Counted from the stretch's first letter, positions 1 to 9,478 are shown. The stretch: 64,000 bases of DNA from Gilliamella sp. Choc5-1 (GCF_001690595.1 NZ_LZHH01000118.1:1-64000); one strand, 5' to 3'. Notes: generated from the sequence alone by a model not told the origin. Numbers and translations are program-made.

Positions 1-71
1 ATTTAATTAGAACAAAAGGGAATACCTTTGGTTTGTTGTTATGATTTAAATGGTTAATATTATTGCTTTTA

Positions 72-150
72 GTTATTAAATATAGCTATCGAATGTAGTT
101 ATCTAATATAGTTATCTAATATCGCTTAGCTACCAAATATCGTTATTTGA
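72..150. repeat. degenerate ~13-bp tandem repeat
   Basis: About six imperfect units of the type TATCTAATATAGT follow each other here. The two central units are nearly identical and the outer ones have diverged. The array lies in a geneless stretch to the left of an IS relic. I see no coding potential in it. Confidence 0.55.
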
Positions 151-309
151 TTGATAATCTAAATAAGTTAAACAGCACCAATCATAGCGCATTTTAGGGC
201 AAAATTTAACTCATTTTTAACGATAGTGTTGTTTAATATTAATAATTCAAGTTAGTTTAGTCGCGTTGTTTTGGCGGTGAAATGGTGGTTAGAAAAGCAA
301 TAATAATAA

Positions 310-666
310 CGTTACCTTTGTTTATTTATGCATGATTTTTTAGGATTTTTTACATAAACGTAGTGCACTCCTGAAAGTTTTTGACAAAAATGGCACTGTC
401 TTTATTTTTTTAGTTAAAATATTTGTTTAGATAAGCTGTGTAATAACCGGCATATCAAGAAATATTTACCAAACCACCTGCCACAAACGAATAGGAAAGC
501 CAAAATAGTGATGCGTACATTAATAGAAAGTTGCATAATCAGCAAATAGTTAGTGACGCAAAAAATGACAACTAAAGCCTAAGCAGTTTATTAGCTTTTA
601 TAATACCGTTAAACCGCATAAAGCGATTTCAGGGAAAACGCCTTATGGTTTAGCTCAAAAATAGGT
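310..666 (+). pseudogene. IS481-type transposase relic (copy A)
   Basis: Decayed remnant of an IS481-family (rve/DDE) transposase. Positions 592-666 read FYNTVKPHKAISGKTPYGLA before a stop, which is the conserved C-terminal end of the family. The upstream part contains stops and frameshifts. It aligns along its length with the relic at 11236-11905 on the other strand, including the same internal deletion that joins the LCD region directly to the CPQxNGKAE region. The catalytic core is missing, so it cannot be active. The rest of 1-741 shows no other gene. Confidence 0.7.
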
Positions 667-741
667 AAATACACCGATTTGTTTACAAGATCTTAAATTG
701 ATATAGTCGAATAGCAAATAGTATTGGCAGTAATCGCAACA

Positions 742-1092
742 TTAATTTTTTACTGCTGCCACAATTTTAATTTCGATTAAATATTCCTTTTTCATTAATC
801 CCGCTTGCACAGTGCAGCGTACAGGAGCGCTTCCTTTAACTACCCATTCGTCCCATGCTTTATTCATTGCGGCAAAGTCATTTTTATTAACTAAAAATAG
901 TGTTACATCCAATATATGTGCTTTATCGCTGTTAGCTCTAGCTAATATTTTATCAATTTCGGCTAAAGCGCTTTTAGTTTGAATATAAGCATCATTTTCA
1001 AGATTAGCAGGAACACTTGTGTAATAAATAACGTTATTATAAATTACGGCTTCAGACCAGCGTTCTTCTGGATCAATTCGTGTTATTGTCAT
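742..1092 (-). CDS. yoaB: RidA/YjgF-family protein YoaB
   Basis: Small Rid-superfamily protein of 116 residues, very close to E. coli YoaB over its whole length (for example KNDFAAMNKAWDEWVV and APVRCTVQAGL). Rid proteins hydrolyse reactive enamine/imine intermediates made by PLP enzymes. The conserved Arg of the family is present in APVRCTV. I chose the second of two adjacent Met codons because the AGGA ribosome site then lies 7 bases upstream and the N-terminus matches YoaB. It follows uvrB by about 25 bases and is probably cotranscribed. In E. coli yoaB sits next to yoaA; here yoaA is 12 kb away. The exact substrate is not shown by sequence. Confidence 0.9.
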   Translation of the reverse strand: MTITRIDPEERWSEAVIYNNVIYYTSVPANLENDAYIQTKSALAEIDKILARANSDKAHILDVTLFLVNKNDFAAMNKAWDEWVVKGSAPVRCTVQAGLMKKEYLIEIKIVAAVKN

Positions 1093-1117
1093 CATATTTT
1101 CCTTGTTAGATGGTTAA

Positions 1118-3121
1118 TTAAGACACTTTAATAAAATCAGCACGCAATTTTTTTATTTCATCGCGTAGTATACCAGCTTTTTCAAATTCAAGATTCTGAG
1201 CTGCTGCATACATCATTGCTTCAAGTTCTTTTACTTTTGCCTGAACCTCTTTAACCGAAACATACTGATAAGGTTTGCCTGGTTCAAATGCTTGTACTTT
1301 GGCTGTTGATTTTTTGGTACTTAAACCTGCCTCTAATACGTCTTTAATTTCTTTACGTACTGATTTTGGTGTAATACCATGTGCAGTATTAAAATCTTCC
1401 TGTTTTTGACGACGGCGAGCTGTTTCATCAATCGTTTTTTGCATAGCCGGCGTAATTTTGTCGGCATATAATATCGCTTTACCATGCACATTTCGAGCTG
1501 CACGGCCGACGGTTTGAATAAGTGCACTTTCTGAACGCAAAAAACCTTCACGATCAGCATCTAATATAGCAACTAACGACACTTCAGGTATATCAAGGCC
1601 TTCTCGCAATAAGTTAATCCCTACTAGTACATCAACTTTACCTAAACGTAAATCTCGAATAATTTCCATTCGTTCAACCGTATTAATATCTGAATGCAAA
1701 TATTTGATATTGACATTATGTTCAGACAAATAATCTGTTAAGTTTTCTGCCATACGTTTAGTTAATGTAGTTACTAAAACACGCTCATCATTATTAATGC
1801 GAATTTTGATTTCAGATAACAAATCATCAACCTGAGTTGCAACGGGTCGTACTTCAATAATGGGATCTAATAGCCCTGTTGGCCTAACCACTTGATCTAT
1901 AATTTCACCACCTGATTTTTCAATTTCGTATTTGGCTGGTGTTGCTGACACATAAATAGTTTGTGGCATAATGTTTTCAAATTCAGCAAATTTTAACGGT
2001 CGATTGTCTAGTGCTGATGGTAAACGAAAGCCATATTCAACAAGATTAAGTTTGCGTGAACGATCACCGTTATACATTGCGCCAAGTTGCGGGATTGCCA
2101 CATGCGACTCGTCAATAAATAATAATCCATCAGCCGGTAAATAATCAAATAAGGTCGCTGGCGGATCGCCTGGATTTCGCTGCGCTAAAAAGCGTGAATA
2201 GTTTTCAATTCCTGAGCAGTAACCTAGCTCTGTCATCATTTCGATATCAAATAGTGTTCGTTGAGTTAAGCGCTGTTCTTCTAACAAACGATTGTTGTCT
2301 AACAATACTTTTTGACGCTCTTTAAGTTCCTGCTTTATTTGGGCAATAGCGTTTTCCATTATATTTCTTGGAGTGACGTAGTGTGTTTTTGGATAAATAG
2401 TTATCCGTGATACTTCATTTATGCTATTACCGGTGAGCGGATCAAACATAACGATTCGGTCCACTTCATCATCAAATAACTCTACACGCACTGCAATCTC
2501 ATCTGAATCAGCTGGGAAGATATCAATCACATCACCTCTAACGCGAAATGTGCCACGACTAAAACCTATTTCATTACGAGTGTATTGCAATTCAGCTAAT
2601 CGAGTTAAGATTGAACGCTGATCGGTTATGGTGCCTTTCGTTAAGTGTAATATCATCGACATATAGGTTTCTGGCGCACCTAAACCATAAATTGCCGATA
2701 CCGAAGCTACGATCACAACATCACGTCGTTCTAATAGCGATTTAGTGGCAGAAAGGCGCATCTGCTCTATATGTTCATTGATTGATGCATCTTTTTCAAT
2801 AAATGTATCGGTTGAAGGGACATAAGATTCGGGTTGATAGTAATCGTAATAAGATACGAAGTATTCAACCGCATTTTCAGGGAAAAAGGCTTTCATTTCA
2901 CCATATAACTGAGCGGCCAATGTTTTGTTGGGCGCTAAAATAATTGTTGGGCGATTATGCGTAGCAATAACATTGGCCATGGTAAAGGTTTTACCAGATC
3001 CTGTTACACCCAATAATGTTTGGTGTGCAATCCCGTCTTGAAGATTTTGATTAATTTTTCTTATTGCTTCAGGCTGATCACCTGCAGGTTTGAATTCGGA
3101 ACACAATTTAAATTTTTTCAT
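1118..3121 (-). CDS. uvrB: UvrABC system protein B
   Basis: DNA damage-recognition helicase subunit of nucleotide excision repair. It loads onto lesions from UvrA2B and recruits UvrC. At 667 residues it has the family length (E. coli 673). Visible are Walker A GVTGSGKT near residues 38-45, the beta-hairpin region rich in Tyr ([14 protein letters not shown]) near 90-105, the DESH helicase motif in [10 protein letters not shown], helicase motif VI (QTVGRAARN) and a C-terminal UVR domain (about 630-665) for UvrC contact. No LexA box is visible upstream, but DnaA-box-like sites are. The gene is followed closely by yoaB. All key motifs are intact. Confidence 0.98.
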   Translation of the reverse strand: MKKFKLCSEFKPAGDQPEAIRKINQNLQDGIAHQTLLGVTGSGKTFTMANVIATHNRPTIILAPNKTLAAQLYGEMKAFFPENAVEYFVSYYDYYQPESYVPSTDTFIEKDASINEHIEQMRLSATKSLLERRDVVIVASVSAIYGLGAPETYMSMILHLTKGTITDQRSILTRLAELQYTRNEIGFSRGTFRVRGDVIDIFPADSDEIAVRVELFDDEVDRIVMFDPLTGNSINEVSRITIYPKTHYVTPRNIMENAIAQIKQELKERQKVLLDNNRLLEEQRLTQRTLFDIEMMTELGYCSGIENYSRFLAQRNPGDPPATLFDYLPADGLLFIDESHVAIPQLGAMYNGDRSRKLNLVEYGFRLPSALDNRPLKFAEFENIMPQTIYVSATPAKYEIEKSGGEIIDQVVRPTGLLDPIIEVRPVATQVDDLLSEIKIRINNDERVLVTTLTKRMAENLTDYLSEHNVNIKYLHSDINTVERMEIIRDLRLGKVDVLVGINLLREGLDIPEVSLVAILDADREGFLRSESALIQTVGRAARNVHGKAILYADKITPAMQKTIDETARRRQKQEDFNTAHGITPKSVRKEIKDVLEAGLSTKKSTAKVQAFEPGKPYQYVSVKEVQAKVKELEAMMYAAAQNLEFEKAGILRDEIKKLRADFIKVS

Positions 3122-3157
3122 TACATCGCAACCTAATATTTTACCTATTAATAAAAA

Positions 3158-3392
3158 TTATCCCCAAAAGGACTTGACCTTTTAAAATTTACTATTTTTT
3201 GTTCAAATTGTTTTTTTATTTATAAAAAAAACAATTTATCTATGGCTTGATTTACAATAACATATTGATAATAAACAAAAATTCATTTAACGGCTAACTT
3301 GCAATCAAATCAAGAAAAAGCCTGATAGTTACTGAGGTTAGCGTTTTTTTCAATAAACTATTAACAGAGTTATCCACAGGCAACGGGGATAA
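3158..3392. promoter_or_regulatory. DnaA-box-like sites upstream of uvrB
   Basis: A perfect consensus DnaA box TTATCCACA lies at 3370-3378, with an inverted near-match (CGGGGATAA) at 3384-3392. A further TTATCCCCA lies at 3158-3166, just upstream of the uvrB start. The pair at 3370-3392 forms a dyad. DnaA binding at the uvrB regulatory region is known from E. coli, so a regulatory role is plausible. Three weakly clustered sites do not by themselves make an origin. The rest of 3122-3512 is A/T-rich with no gene seen. Confidence 0.5.
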
Positions 3393-3404
3393 CTTCATAA
3401 GTAT

Positions 3405-3423
3405 AGCCTTTATAGGCTTTTTT
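3405..3423 (+). terminator. hairpin with T-run in uvrB-modF gap
   Basis: AGCCT-TTAT-AGGCT followed by six T on the + strand looks like a short Rho-independent terminator. Both flanking genes are on the - strand, so it has no annotated transcript to end. It could mark the end of a small + strand RNA or be chance. Confidence 0.3.
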
Positions 3424-3512
3424 CTATTATCAAGACAATTTTTGCCCAAAAAAAACTTTTATTTTGGATGGTTTTTCCTATTTTTAAACTTCTTTTAATA
3501 GGTTTAATTAAT

Positions 3513-4976
3513 TTATTTGTTTAGCTGTTCAAATTGGTATTGATAGCTTTCATCAAAGCCACGAACGAAAGTTAATCGATGAGTGATGCATTTTGGTGCA
3601 TCTTCTGCATGATGAGACACAAAGAGTAACTGAGTATGTCCTTCACTAATTAAACGATCTATCCAGCGTTTGACTAATTCTCGATTAAGATGATCGAGCC
3701 CTTGCAATGGTTCATCTAAAATAAGCAATGTTGGATGTTTAACCAAAGCCCTAGCTATCAATACTAAACGTTGTTGTCCCCAAGAAAGTGATTGAAAAGT
3801 TTTATCTGCTTGTGCTTGTAAACCTAACAACTTTAACCATTCATCAGCCAATTTAGTTTGTTTATCGCTGGTGGCTTGATATACACCAATCGAATCAAAA
3901 TAACCAGACAATAACACGGTTTTAACGCTCGCATTAACGCGATAATCTAAATGTAAACTACTACTAACATAACCAATATGGCGTTTAATATCCCAAATTG
4001 TTTCACCTGATCCTCGTTTACGACCGAATAAAATAAGATCATTGCAATACCCTTGCGGATGATCACCTGTTATTAAACTTAATAACGTCGATTTACCTGC
4101 ACCATTAGGCCCAACAATTTGCCAATTTTGCTTGGCTTTGACTTGCCAAGTTAATCTATTAATAATGGGTTTATCATCGTAATGAACATAACCATTATTT
4201 AATATGATACGATCTAATTCATCAGTTAATTGAATTGGTGGTTCGTCGGCTTCAGGTAATGGTGTATTGGGTATATTTTCCAAATTGACCAATTGCTTGA
4301 CTGTTACATCATTCAATATTGTGTCTTTTGTATCAATTTTCAATAGTTGGCAATCCGCTAATATACCAATATTTTTGATAAAGCAAGGAATTTCATTAAA
4401 ACGATTTAAAACAAGAATAACTGTGATATCTTGCTTAGCAAGATCAGCAAGAACTTCGGCTAAATTTTCACGCGATGCAACATCTAAGCCATCAAAGGGT
4501 TCATCTAATATTAGCAAATCGGGTTGTTGCATCAAAACTCGGCAGATTAATGTTTTGCGTGTTTCGCCTGTTGAAAGGTATTTAAATCGCCTAGTTAATA
4601 AATGGCCGATACCAAATTGGTTTGCTAATTGTTGACAAAATGCTTGGTTAAAATTATTTTCTTGAATGATTTGCTCAGTGGTTAATCCTATATCATTTTC
4701 GCTTTCACTTAGCATATCAGTATTATTCCGCTTCCACTCATCATCAATCAGTTTCTGTAACTGCTCAAATGAAATATAAGCGGTTGATTTAAATTGATTG
4801 TCTACCCTACCTGACAATAGTGTGAGCTCGCCAGATAATGCTTTAACTAACATAGATTTACCACTACCATTGCGACCAATGCACGCTAAATTGCCACCTC
4901 GATAGACTTCTAGTTTTTCAATACTAAAAACCTTATAATCACTGATTTTATAAACCGCATTTTCTATTTGTAACAT
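3513..4976 (-). CDS. modF: ModF, twin-ATPase ABC protein of the molybdate locus
   Basis: Soluble protein of 487 residues with two ABC-ATPase domains, as in E. coli ModF (490). The first domain shows Walker A GRNGSGKS near residues 34-41, signature LSTGETRK and Walker B LLILDEPFDGLD. The second shows GPNGAGKST near 290, signature LSWGQQRL and LLILDEPLQGLD. No membrane segments are present. It is encoded directly downstream of modE (23-base gap, same strand), the usual modEF order. ModF is linked to molybdenum metabolism by position, but its exact role is not settled; it is not the ATPase of the ModABC importer. Confidence 0.93.
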   Translation of the reverse strand: MLQIENAVYKISDYKVFSIEKLEVYRGGNLACIGRNGSGKSMLVKALSGELTLLSGRVDNQFKSTAYISFEQLQKLIDDEWKRNNTDMLSESENDIGLTTEQIIQENNFNQAFCQQLANQFGIGHLLTRRFKYLSTGETRKTLICRVLMQQPDLLILDEPFDGLDVASRENLAEVLADLAKQDITVILVLNRFNEIPCFIKNIGILADCQLLKIDTKDTILNDVTVKQLVNLENIPNTPLPEADEPPIQLTDELDRIILNNGYVHYDDKPIINRLTWQVKAKQNWQIVGPNGAGKSTLLSLITGDHPQGYCNDLILFGRKRGSGETIWDIKRHIGYVSSSLHLDYRVNASVKTVLLSGYFDSIGVYQATSDKQTKLADEWLKLLGLQAQADKTFQSLSWGQQRLVLIARALVKHPTLLILDEPLQGLDHLNRELVKRWIDRLISEGHTQLLFVSHHAEDAPKCITHRLTFVRGFDESYQYQFEQLNK

Positions 4977-4999
4977 GAATACCTCGTCTTAATAAAATA

Positions 5000-5776
5000 C
5001 TAAACTAAAGTAGCGATAATAATATTTTGCGGATCAATGGAAAGTGTAATTTGCTTACCTTCGGTTAATGTGTATTGTTCAATTTCACGCGTTTCTCTGC
5101 TGGCATAAATCATAATTCCAGAAGGTAATGAAAAGGTAATGTCACTCCAATCACCATCAGTTGTTATATTTTCAACTTTCATCAATAAACGATTTTCATA
5201 GGTATCATTTAATTCAATCAATGGCGCTTTAATTAATAAAATAACCGTTTTATCTGGGCTTAATTTTAATCGTTGCACACTTGGTTGAGTAATATAGACC
5301 TTTAATTGCGTTTGATTATCATCTAGTTGAACCGTTACAAAGCCTGCAACACCATTGGTTTCTATTTGTTTTACACTACCATATAATTGATTACGAGCAC
5401 TAGTTTGCAATGATAATTTAGCTGTTGCTTTTAATATATCGTCTAATGGTACTTTATCATCCCTAAGAATATTAAAAGCATGTTGCTGTAACTGAGTTAA
5501 TAACTCATAAAGTTGTATAAATCTAATGGCGTAATGACTTAACTTAGTCCCTCCTCCTTTTTTACCGCCAATTTCAGTAATTAAAAAAGGTTTCGGTGCT
5601 AGTTGGTTAATTTCATTAGTAGCATCCCATGCCGTTTTATAGCTAATACCCACTTGCTTAGCAGCCTGAGTTAATGAGCCTGTTTGCTCAATTGCTTTTA
5701 ACAATGCAATGCGCCTTGGATCAGTAAATAACTGCTGATGTATATTTAACGTTAATAAAATTTCAGGAGAAAACAT
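5000..5776 (-). CDS. modE: molybdate-responsive transcriptional regulator ModE
   Basis: 258-residue ModE. The N-terminal winged helix (LTQAAKQVGISYKTAWDATNE, about residues 33-54) binds DNA, and two C-terminal Mop/TOBE repeats (about 122-190 and 195-258) bind molybdate. Loaded ModE normally represses modABC and activates molybdoenzyme genes. It is divergent from modA, with a ModE-type operator in the intergenic region. Length and domain order are those of E. coli ModE (262). Confidence 0.95.
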   Translation of the reverse strand: MFSPEILLTLNIHQQLFTDPRRIALLKAIEQTGSLTQAAKQVGISYKTAWDATNEINQLAPKPFLITEIGGKKGGGTKLSHYAIRFIQLYELLTQLQQHAFNILRDDKVPLDDILKATAKLSLQTSARNQLYGSVKQIETNGVAGFVTVQLDDNQTQLKVYITQPSVQRLKLSPDKTVILLIKAPLIELNDTYENRLLMKVENITTDGDWSDITFSLPSGIMIYASRETREIEQYTLTEGKQITLSIDPQNIIIATLV

Positions 5777-5929
5777 AATTTAACACCACAAATAACTGCT
5801 AGCCAATTAGAACAAACACAATTAATCATTGTAGACGCTTTTTAGTATTCTTCAAAACTTGTTAAAAATCTTATTGATCATTTTATCTCATCTGTTTAAT
5901 TGTACTTTGTGAATAAATTTTGCTAACAT

Positions 5930-5953
5930 CGATATGTATTATATTATATAACG
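5930..5953. promoter_or_regulatory. ModE operator
   Basis: The dyad CGATATGTAT ... ATTATATAACG between divergent modE and modA matches the ModE consensus half-site CG(N)TATATA in both orientations. It is placed about 100 bp before the modA start, where ModE-molybdate repression is expected. The match is by pattern only. Confidence 0.7.
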
Positions 5954-6054
5954 GTAATTAAGCGATCGGCTGAAAAATAAAAATATACGTTTAAAAACAA
6001 ATAAATATCATTGACGACTTAAATTAATAACGACTTTTGTTTGTGAGGGAAAAA

Positions 6055-6822
6055 ATGAAAAAAATTATTGGAATTATCATCTCTATCGTCATAATGGCGA
6101 TGACATATTCAACATCAGCAGTTGAAAAAGTGGCAGTTGAAAAAATCACAGTATTTGCCGCCGCATCATTAACAAATGCGATGCAAGATATCGCAACAAG
6201 TTATAAAACGGAACATAAAAATGCCGATATTGTGTTTTCATTTGCGTCCTCATCAGTATTAGCTAAACAAATTGAACAAGGTGCTCCCGCAGATATTTTT
6301 ATGTCAGCCGATCAAAAATGGATGACTTACTTAATTGAACATAATTTTGTTAAAAACAAACAAGATTTATTGAAAAATGCATTGGTTCTTATTGCGCCAA
6401 AAAAGTCACAAGTAGATAGCGTCTTAATTAATCGCAATACCAATTGGCAAGCAATTTTACCTAAAGGTGAAAAAATTGCTATTGGCGATCCTGATCATGT
6501 TCCTGTTGGACTTTATGCAAAAGAATCACTCACCAACTTGGGCGTATTTGCCAAATTATCACCTCAATTTGCCGCTGCTAGTAATGTGCGTGATGCCTTG
6601 ATGTTAGTAGAACGTAACGAAGCAGCACTTGGTATTGTCTACAGTACCGATGCCAAAGTAAGTGATAAAGTCAAAATTGTTGGAACGTTTCCTGCAAATA
6701 CATTCAAATCGATTGAATACCCAATCACGTTATTAAACGTAAAAGCGAACGGTTTTTATCAATATTTAAATTCACCACAAGCAAAAGCTATTTTTGAAAA
6801 ATATGGTTTTATAATTAAGTAG
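6055..6822 (+). CDS. modA: molybdate-binding periplasmic protein ModA
   Basis: Periplasmic substrate-binding protein of the molybdate ABC importer. It is about 255 residues with an N-terminal signal peptide (MKK, hydrophobic core, cleavage near the TSA-VEK region). The family start of the mature protein, VFAAASLTNAM, is present, as are SSVLAKQIEQGAPADIFMSA and the later GDPDHVPVGLYAKE that line the oxyanion pocket. I chose ATG 6055, preceded by GAGGGA at normal spacing, over an upstream TTG at 6037. It is followed by modB after 64 bases. Confidence 0.95.
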   Translation: MKKIIGIIISIVIMAMTYSTSAVEKVAVEKITVFAAASLTNAMQDIATSYKTEHKNADIVFSFASSSVLAKQIEQGAPADIFMSADQKWMTYLIEHNFVKNKQDLLKNALVLIAPKKSQVDSVLINRNTNWQAILPKGEKIAIGDPDHVPVGLYAKESLTNLGVFAKLSPQFAAASNVRDALMLVERNEAALGIVYSTDAKVSDKVKIVGTFPANTFKSIEYPITLLNVKANGFYQYLNSPQAKAIFEKYGFIIK

Positions 6823-6852
6823 TTTACGCGGGTGAAATAATACAATACAACT

Positions 6853-6899
6853 ATGTTATTAAAACGGCTATGTTATTAAAACAATTATGTTATTAAACG
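6853..6899 (+). repeat. 17-bp tandem repeat over the modB start
   Basis: The unit ATGTTATTAAAAC plus four bases occurs at 6853, 6870 and (shortened) 6887. Each unit begins with ATG and the third ATG is the modB start. Because 17 is not a multiple of three, the first two ATGs open eight-codon frames (MLLKRLCY and MLLKQLCY). The second of these ends at 6896, inside modB. No clear ribosome site precedes the modB ATG. Confidence 0.8.
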
Positions 6900-7579
6900 A
6901 ATTTGAATGGCAAACCTTGCTACTTAGTTTAAAAATCGCCTTTGCTGCAATTGGTTTTAGTTTACCCATTGGTATTTTAACGGCTTGGGTATTAGCACGC
7001 TGTCAATTTTGGGGAAAATCACTATTTGATAGTATTGTGCATCTTCCTCTTGTTTTACCGCCAGTAGTTTTGGGCTATTTATTATTAATCACCATGGGAA
7101 AACATGGTGTAATTGGTGGGTGGTTAAATAACCACTTTAATATTAGTTTCAGTTTTAATTGGCAAGGTGCTGCTTTAGCTTCGGCTGTGGTTGCCTTTCC
7201 ACTTATGGTACGCTCAATTCGTTTAGCTATTGAGTCAATTGATATACGCCTTGAAAATGTGGCTAAAACCCTTGGTGCTTGTCGATGGCGAGTATTTATG
7301 ACAATCACGTTACCCTTAGCCTTTCCGGGTATTTTAATGGGAATGGTGCTAGGTTTTGCTCGTTGTTTAGGGGAATTTGGCGCCACAATTACGTTTGTAT
7401 CAAATATTCAAGGCGAAACCCGTACTTTGCCGCTTGCCATGTACACAATGTTACAAATTCCCGATGGCGAACAAGGTGCATTACGGCTTTGTATTATTTC
7501 GATTATGCTGTCGCTAATTGCACTATTTTTATCTGAATTATTAAATCGTTGGCATAAAAATAAACTGGTTGGACAATAA
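6887..7579 (+). CDS. modB: molybdate ABC transporter permease ModB
   Basis: Inner-membrane permease of the molybdate importer, 230 residues (E. coli 229), with about five membrane segments. The cytoplasmic EAA loop that docks the ATPase is visible near residues 122-145 (ENVAKTLGACRWRVFMTITL). Downstream, GFARCLGEFGATITF is typical of ModB. The start lies in a tandemly repeated segment and has no strong Shine-Dalgarno sequence. modC follows after three bases, indicating translational coupling. Confidence 0.95.
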   Translation: MLLNEFEWQTLLLSLKIAFAAIGFSLPIGILTAWVLARCQFWGKSLFDSIVHLPLVLPPVVLGYLLLITMGKHGVIGGWLNNHFNISFSFNWQGAALASAVVAFPLMVRSIRLAIESIDIRLENVAKTLGACRWRVFMTITLPLAFPGILMGMVLGFARCLGEFGATITFVSNIQGETRTLPLAMYTMLQIPDGEQGALRLCIISIMLSLIALFLSELLNRWHKNKLVGQ

Positions 7580-7582
7580 ATT

Positions 7583-8263
7583 ATGTTAAAGATAGAGGTC
7601 AGCAAACAGCTTGCTTCGTTTTTGTTCCAATTCAATCATAATATTGATTGCCAAGGTATTACCGCTATTTTAGGTGTTTCGGGATCGGGTAAATCAACAC
7701 TAATCAACCTTATTAATGGATTAATTAAACCAGACCAAGGTTATATTGAACTAAATAACATAACACTAGTTGATTGTGATAAGCGCCTTTTTGTTGCGCC
7801 TGAAAACCGCAAAATTGGTACCGTTTTTCAAGATGCATTACTCTTTCCCCATTATACAGTGATTAAAAATTTGACTTACGGTGCTAAAAAGGTTGAAACC
7901 TCAAGATTTGACGAAATCGTAAATGTGCTTAATATTCGCCCATTATTAAATCGTTATCCAGCTATGCTATCAGGTGGTGAAAAACATCGCGTAGCAATTG
8001 GTCGAGCACTATTAACAGATCCTTTACTACTATTGATGGACGAACCGCTTTCTGCGCTTGATATGCCAAGAAAGAAAGAACTATTAACCTATATTAATAA
8101 ATTAGCTAACGAATTAAATATACCTATTATTTATGTTACGCATAATATTAATGAAGTTAAACAAATCGCCAATAATGTTGTCATTTTAGAGCAAGGAAAG
8201 CTTATTGAATTTGGTAAAACCGACCAAGTTTTGCAAAGTGATTATTTAAAAGAGTGGTTGTAA
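7583..8263 (+). CDS. modC: molybdate importer ATPase ModC, lacking the Mop domain
   Basis: ATP-hydrolysing subunit of ModABC. The nucleotide-binding domain is complete: Walker A GVSGSGKST near residues 31-39, Q-loop in TVFQDALLFPHY, signature LSGGEKHR, Walker B LLLMDEPLSALD and the H-loop His in YVTHN. It is only 226 residues, against about 350 for E. coli ModC, and stops right after the ATPase domain (LKEWL). The C-terminal TOBE/Mop molybdate-sensing domain is therefore absent. The 3' end overlaps the convergent lpxH by 22 bp, which suggests a deletion brought the genes together. Transport is expected to remain, without ModC-level feedback. Confidence 0.93.
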   Translation: MLKIEVSKQLASFLFQFNHNIDCQGITAILGVSGSGKSTLINLINGLIKPDQGYIELNNITLVDCDKRLFVAPENRKIGTVFQDALLFPHYTVIKNLTYGAKKVETSRFDEIVNVLNIRPLLNRYPAMLSGGEKHRVAIGRALLTDPLLLLMDEPLSALDMPRKKELLTYINKLANELNIPIIYVTHNINEVKQIANNVVILEQGKLIEFGKTDQVLQSDYLKEWL

Positions 8264-9003
8264 AGCTCAAAAATAGCGCTGTTTTGTGCTTGTTTAACAT
8301 ATGTCACCCCATCATGCCATGCGCCAAGAACTAAGCGAGTTACTGGGCGGCCATTTATTTGGAAGTGGTAAGTTGCTGGTTTGTGTGTATGGCCATGAAT
8401 CATAATATCGGCATTATGCGCCATCAACATATCAACTACCGCTTGTTGATTTACATCCATAATAGATTCAGATTTAATTTGATTATGCTGACTACTTTTT
8501 TTCCTTAACTTAGTGGCAATTTTAAGACGAATAAACAACGGTAAAAATAAAAATAGTTTTTGTAACCATTTATTATGCATCACTTTTCGGAATTTTTGAT
8601 ATTGAAGATCATCAGTGCACAGTAAATCGCCATGTAAAAAAACAATATTTGTTTCTTGATTAGGTAAACAATTAACCTCTGGCAATAAGGTCATATCACA
8701 CTGTTGAGCATACTTTTTACTTAATAAAAAATCACGGTTACCATGAACAAAATATTTTTTAATATTACGTTTTGATAAAGATTGTAGCGCTTGTGCAACT
8801 TGGTAATGTAAGCCTGTTTTTATATCATCACCAACCCAATAATCAAATAGATCGCCTAAAATATAAAGCTCACAATTATCAGGTAATGTATTTAGAAAAG
8901 ACAAAAAGCCTGTGGTTATATCGCTATAACCAGAAGCAGGCTCATTATCCGCTAGATGAATATCTGCGATAAAATAACGAACAGGATTATTCAACCGTGA
9001 CAC
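8242..9003 (-). CDS. lpxH: UDP-2,3-diacylglucosamine diphosphatase LpxH
   Basis: Peripheral membrane metallophosphoesterase of lipid A synthesis, cleaving UDP-2,3-diacylglucosamine to lipid X and UMP. The metal motifs are intact: FIADIHL at the N-terminus, [21 protein letters not shown] and IHGHTHKPA. The start is uncertain. The reading frame is open to an ATG at 9048, inside ppiB, but family homology begins at [12 protein letters not shown] 9003 or TTG 8994 are the candidates nearest that point. The gene overlaps the end of ppiB, so the two are probably translated as a unit. Length from 9003 is about 253 residues (E. coli 240). Confidence 0.93.
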   Translation of the reverse strand: MSRLNNPVRYFIADIHLADNEPASGYSDITTGFLSFLNTLPDNCELYILGDLFDYWVGDDIKTGLHYQVAQALQSLSKRNIKKYFVHGNRDFLLSKKYAQQCDMTLLPEVNCLPNQETNIVFLHGDLLCTDDLQYQKFRKVMHNKWLQKLFLFLPLFIRLKIATKLRKKSSQHNQIKSESIMDVNQQAVVDMLMAHNADIMIHGHTHKPATYHFQINGRPVTRLVLGAWHDGVTYVKQAQNSAIFELYNHSFK

Positions 9004-9478
9004 TCGTAATAATAACATCTTCAACAGGAACATCAGAATGCATACCACTGCGCCCTGTTTTAACAGCTTTTATCTTATCAACCACATCAAGCCCATCAAT
9101 AACTTGTGCAAAAACACAATAGCCATAACCATTAATGTCCGCAGAGCGAAAGTTGAGATAATCATTATCAACCACGTTGATAAAAAATTGCGCAGTTGCC
9201 GAATGAGGATCTGATGTACGTGCCATGGCTAAAGTACCGCGATCATTCTTTAAACCGTTATCAGCTTCATTTTTAATAGGCGATTTGGTTTTTTTCTGCT
9301 TCATACCGGGTTCAAAACCACCGCCTTGAATCATAAAATTATTAATAACACGATGAAAGATCGTATTGTTATAAAAACCGTCTTTGCAATATTCAATAAA
9401 ATTTTTAACTGTTTCTGGCGCTTTGTCATCAAAAGTTTCGATTTTAATATCACCTAAATTAGTGTGAAATATAATCAT
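8987..9478 (-). CDS. ppiB: cytoplasmic peptidyl-prolyl cis-trans isomerase B
   Basis: Cyclophilin-type prolyl isomerase of 163 residues, the size of E. coli PpiB. The catalytic Arg sits in [13 protein letters not shown] and the active-site stretch [18 protein letters not shown] is present. No signal peptide is seen, so it is cytoplasmic. It lies directly upstream of lpxH with a short overlap, the same neighbour relation as in enterobacteria. Confidence 0.96.
   Translation of the reverse strand: MIIFHTNLGDIKIETFDDKAPETVKNFIEYCKDGFYNNTIFHRVINNFMIQGGGFEPGMKQKKTKSPIKNEADNGLKNDRGTLAMARTSDPHSATAQFFINVVDNDYLNFRSADINGYGYCVFAQVIDGLDVVDKIKAVKTGRSGMHSDVPVEDVIITSVTVE

Noticed and set aside
3122-3512. 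Replication origin
   Set aside because: Only one perfect DnaA box and two weak ones; no gidA, mnmG, dnaA, rpmH or similar origin neighbours.
3122-3512. LexA (SOS) box before uvrB
   Set aside because: No CTG-N10-CAG dyad could be found; the nearest sequences fail in one arm. The same applies to the yoaA upstream region.
4267-4635. 122-codon open frame on the + strand
   Set aside because: Antisense to modF, no homology, no start signal.
8987-9048. Longest lpxH frame, starting inside ppiB
   Set aside because: The extra N-terminal residues have no LpxH homology and no ribosome site; a start close to the end of ppiB is more likely.
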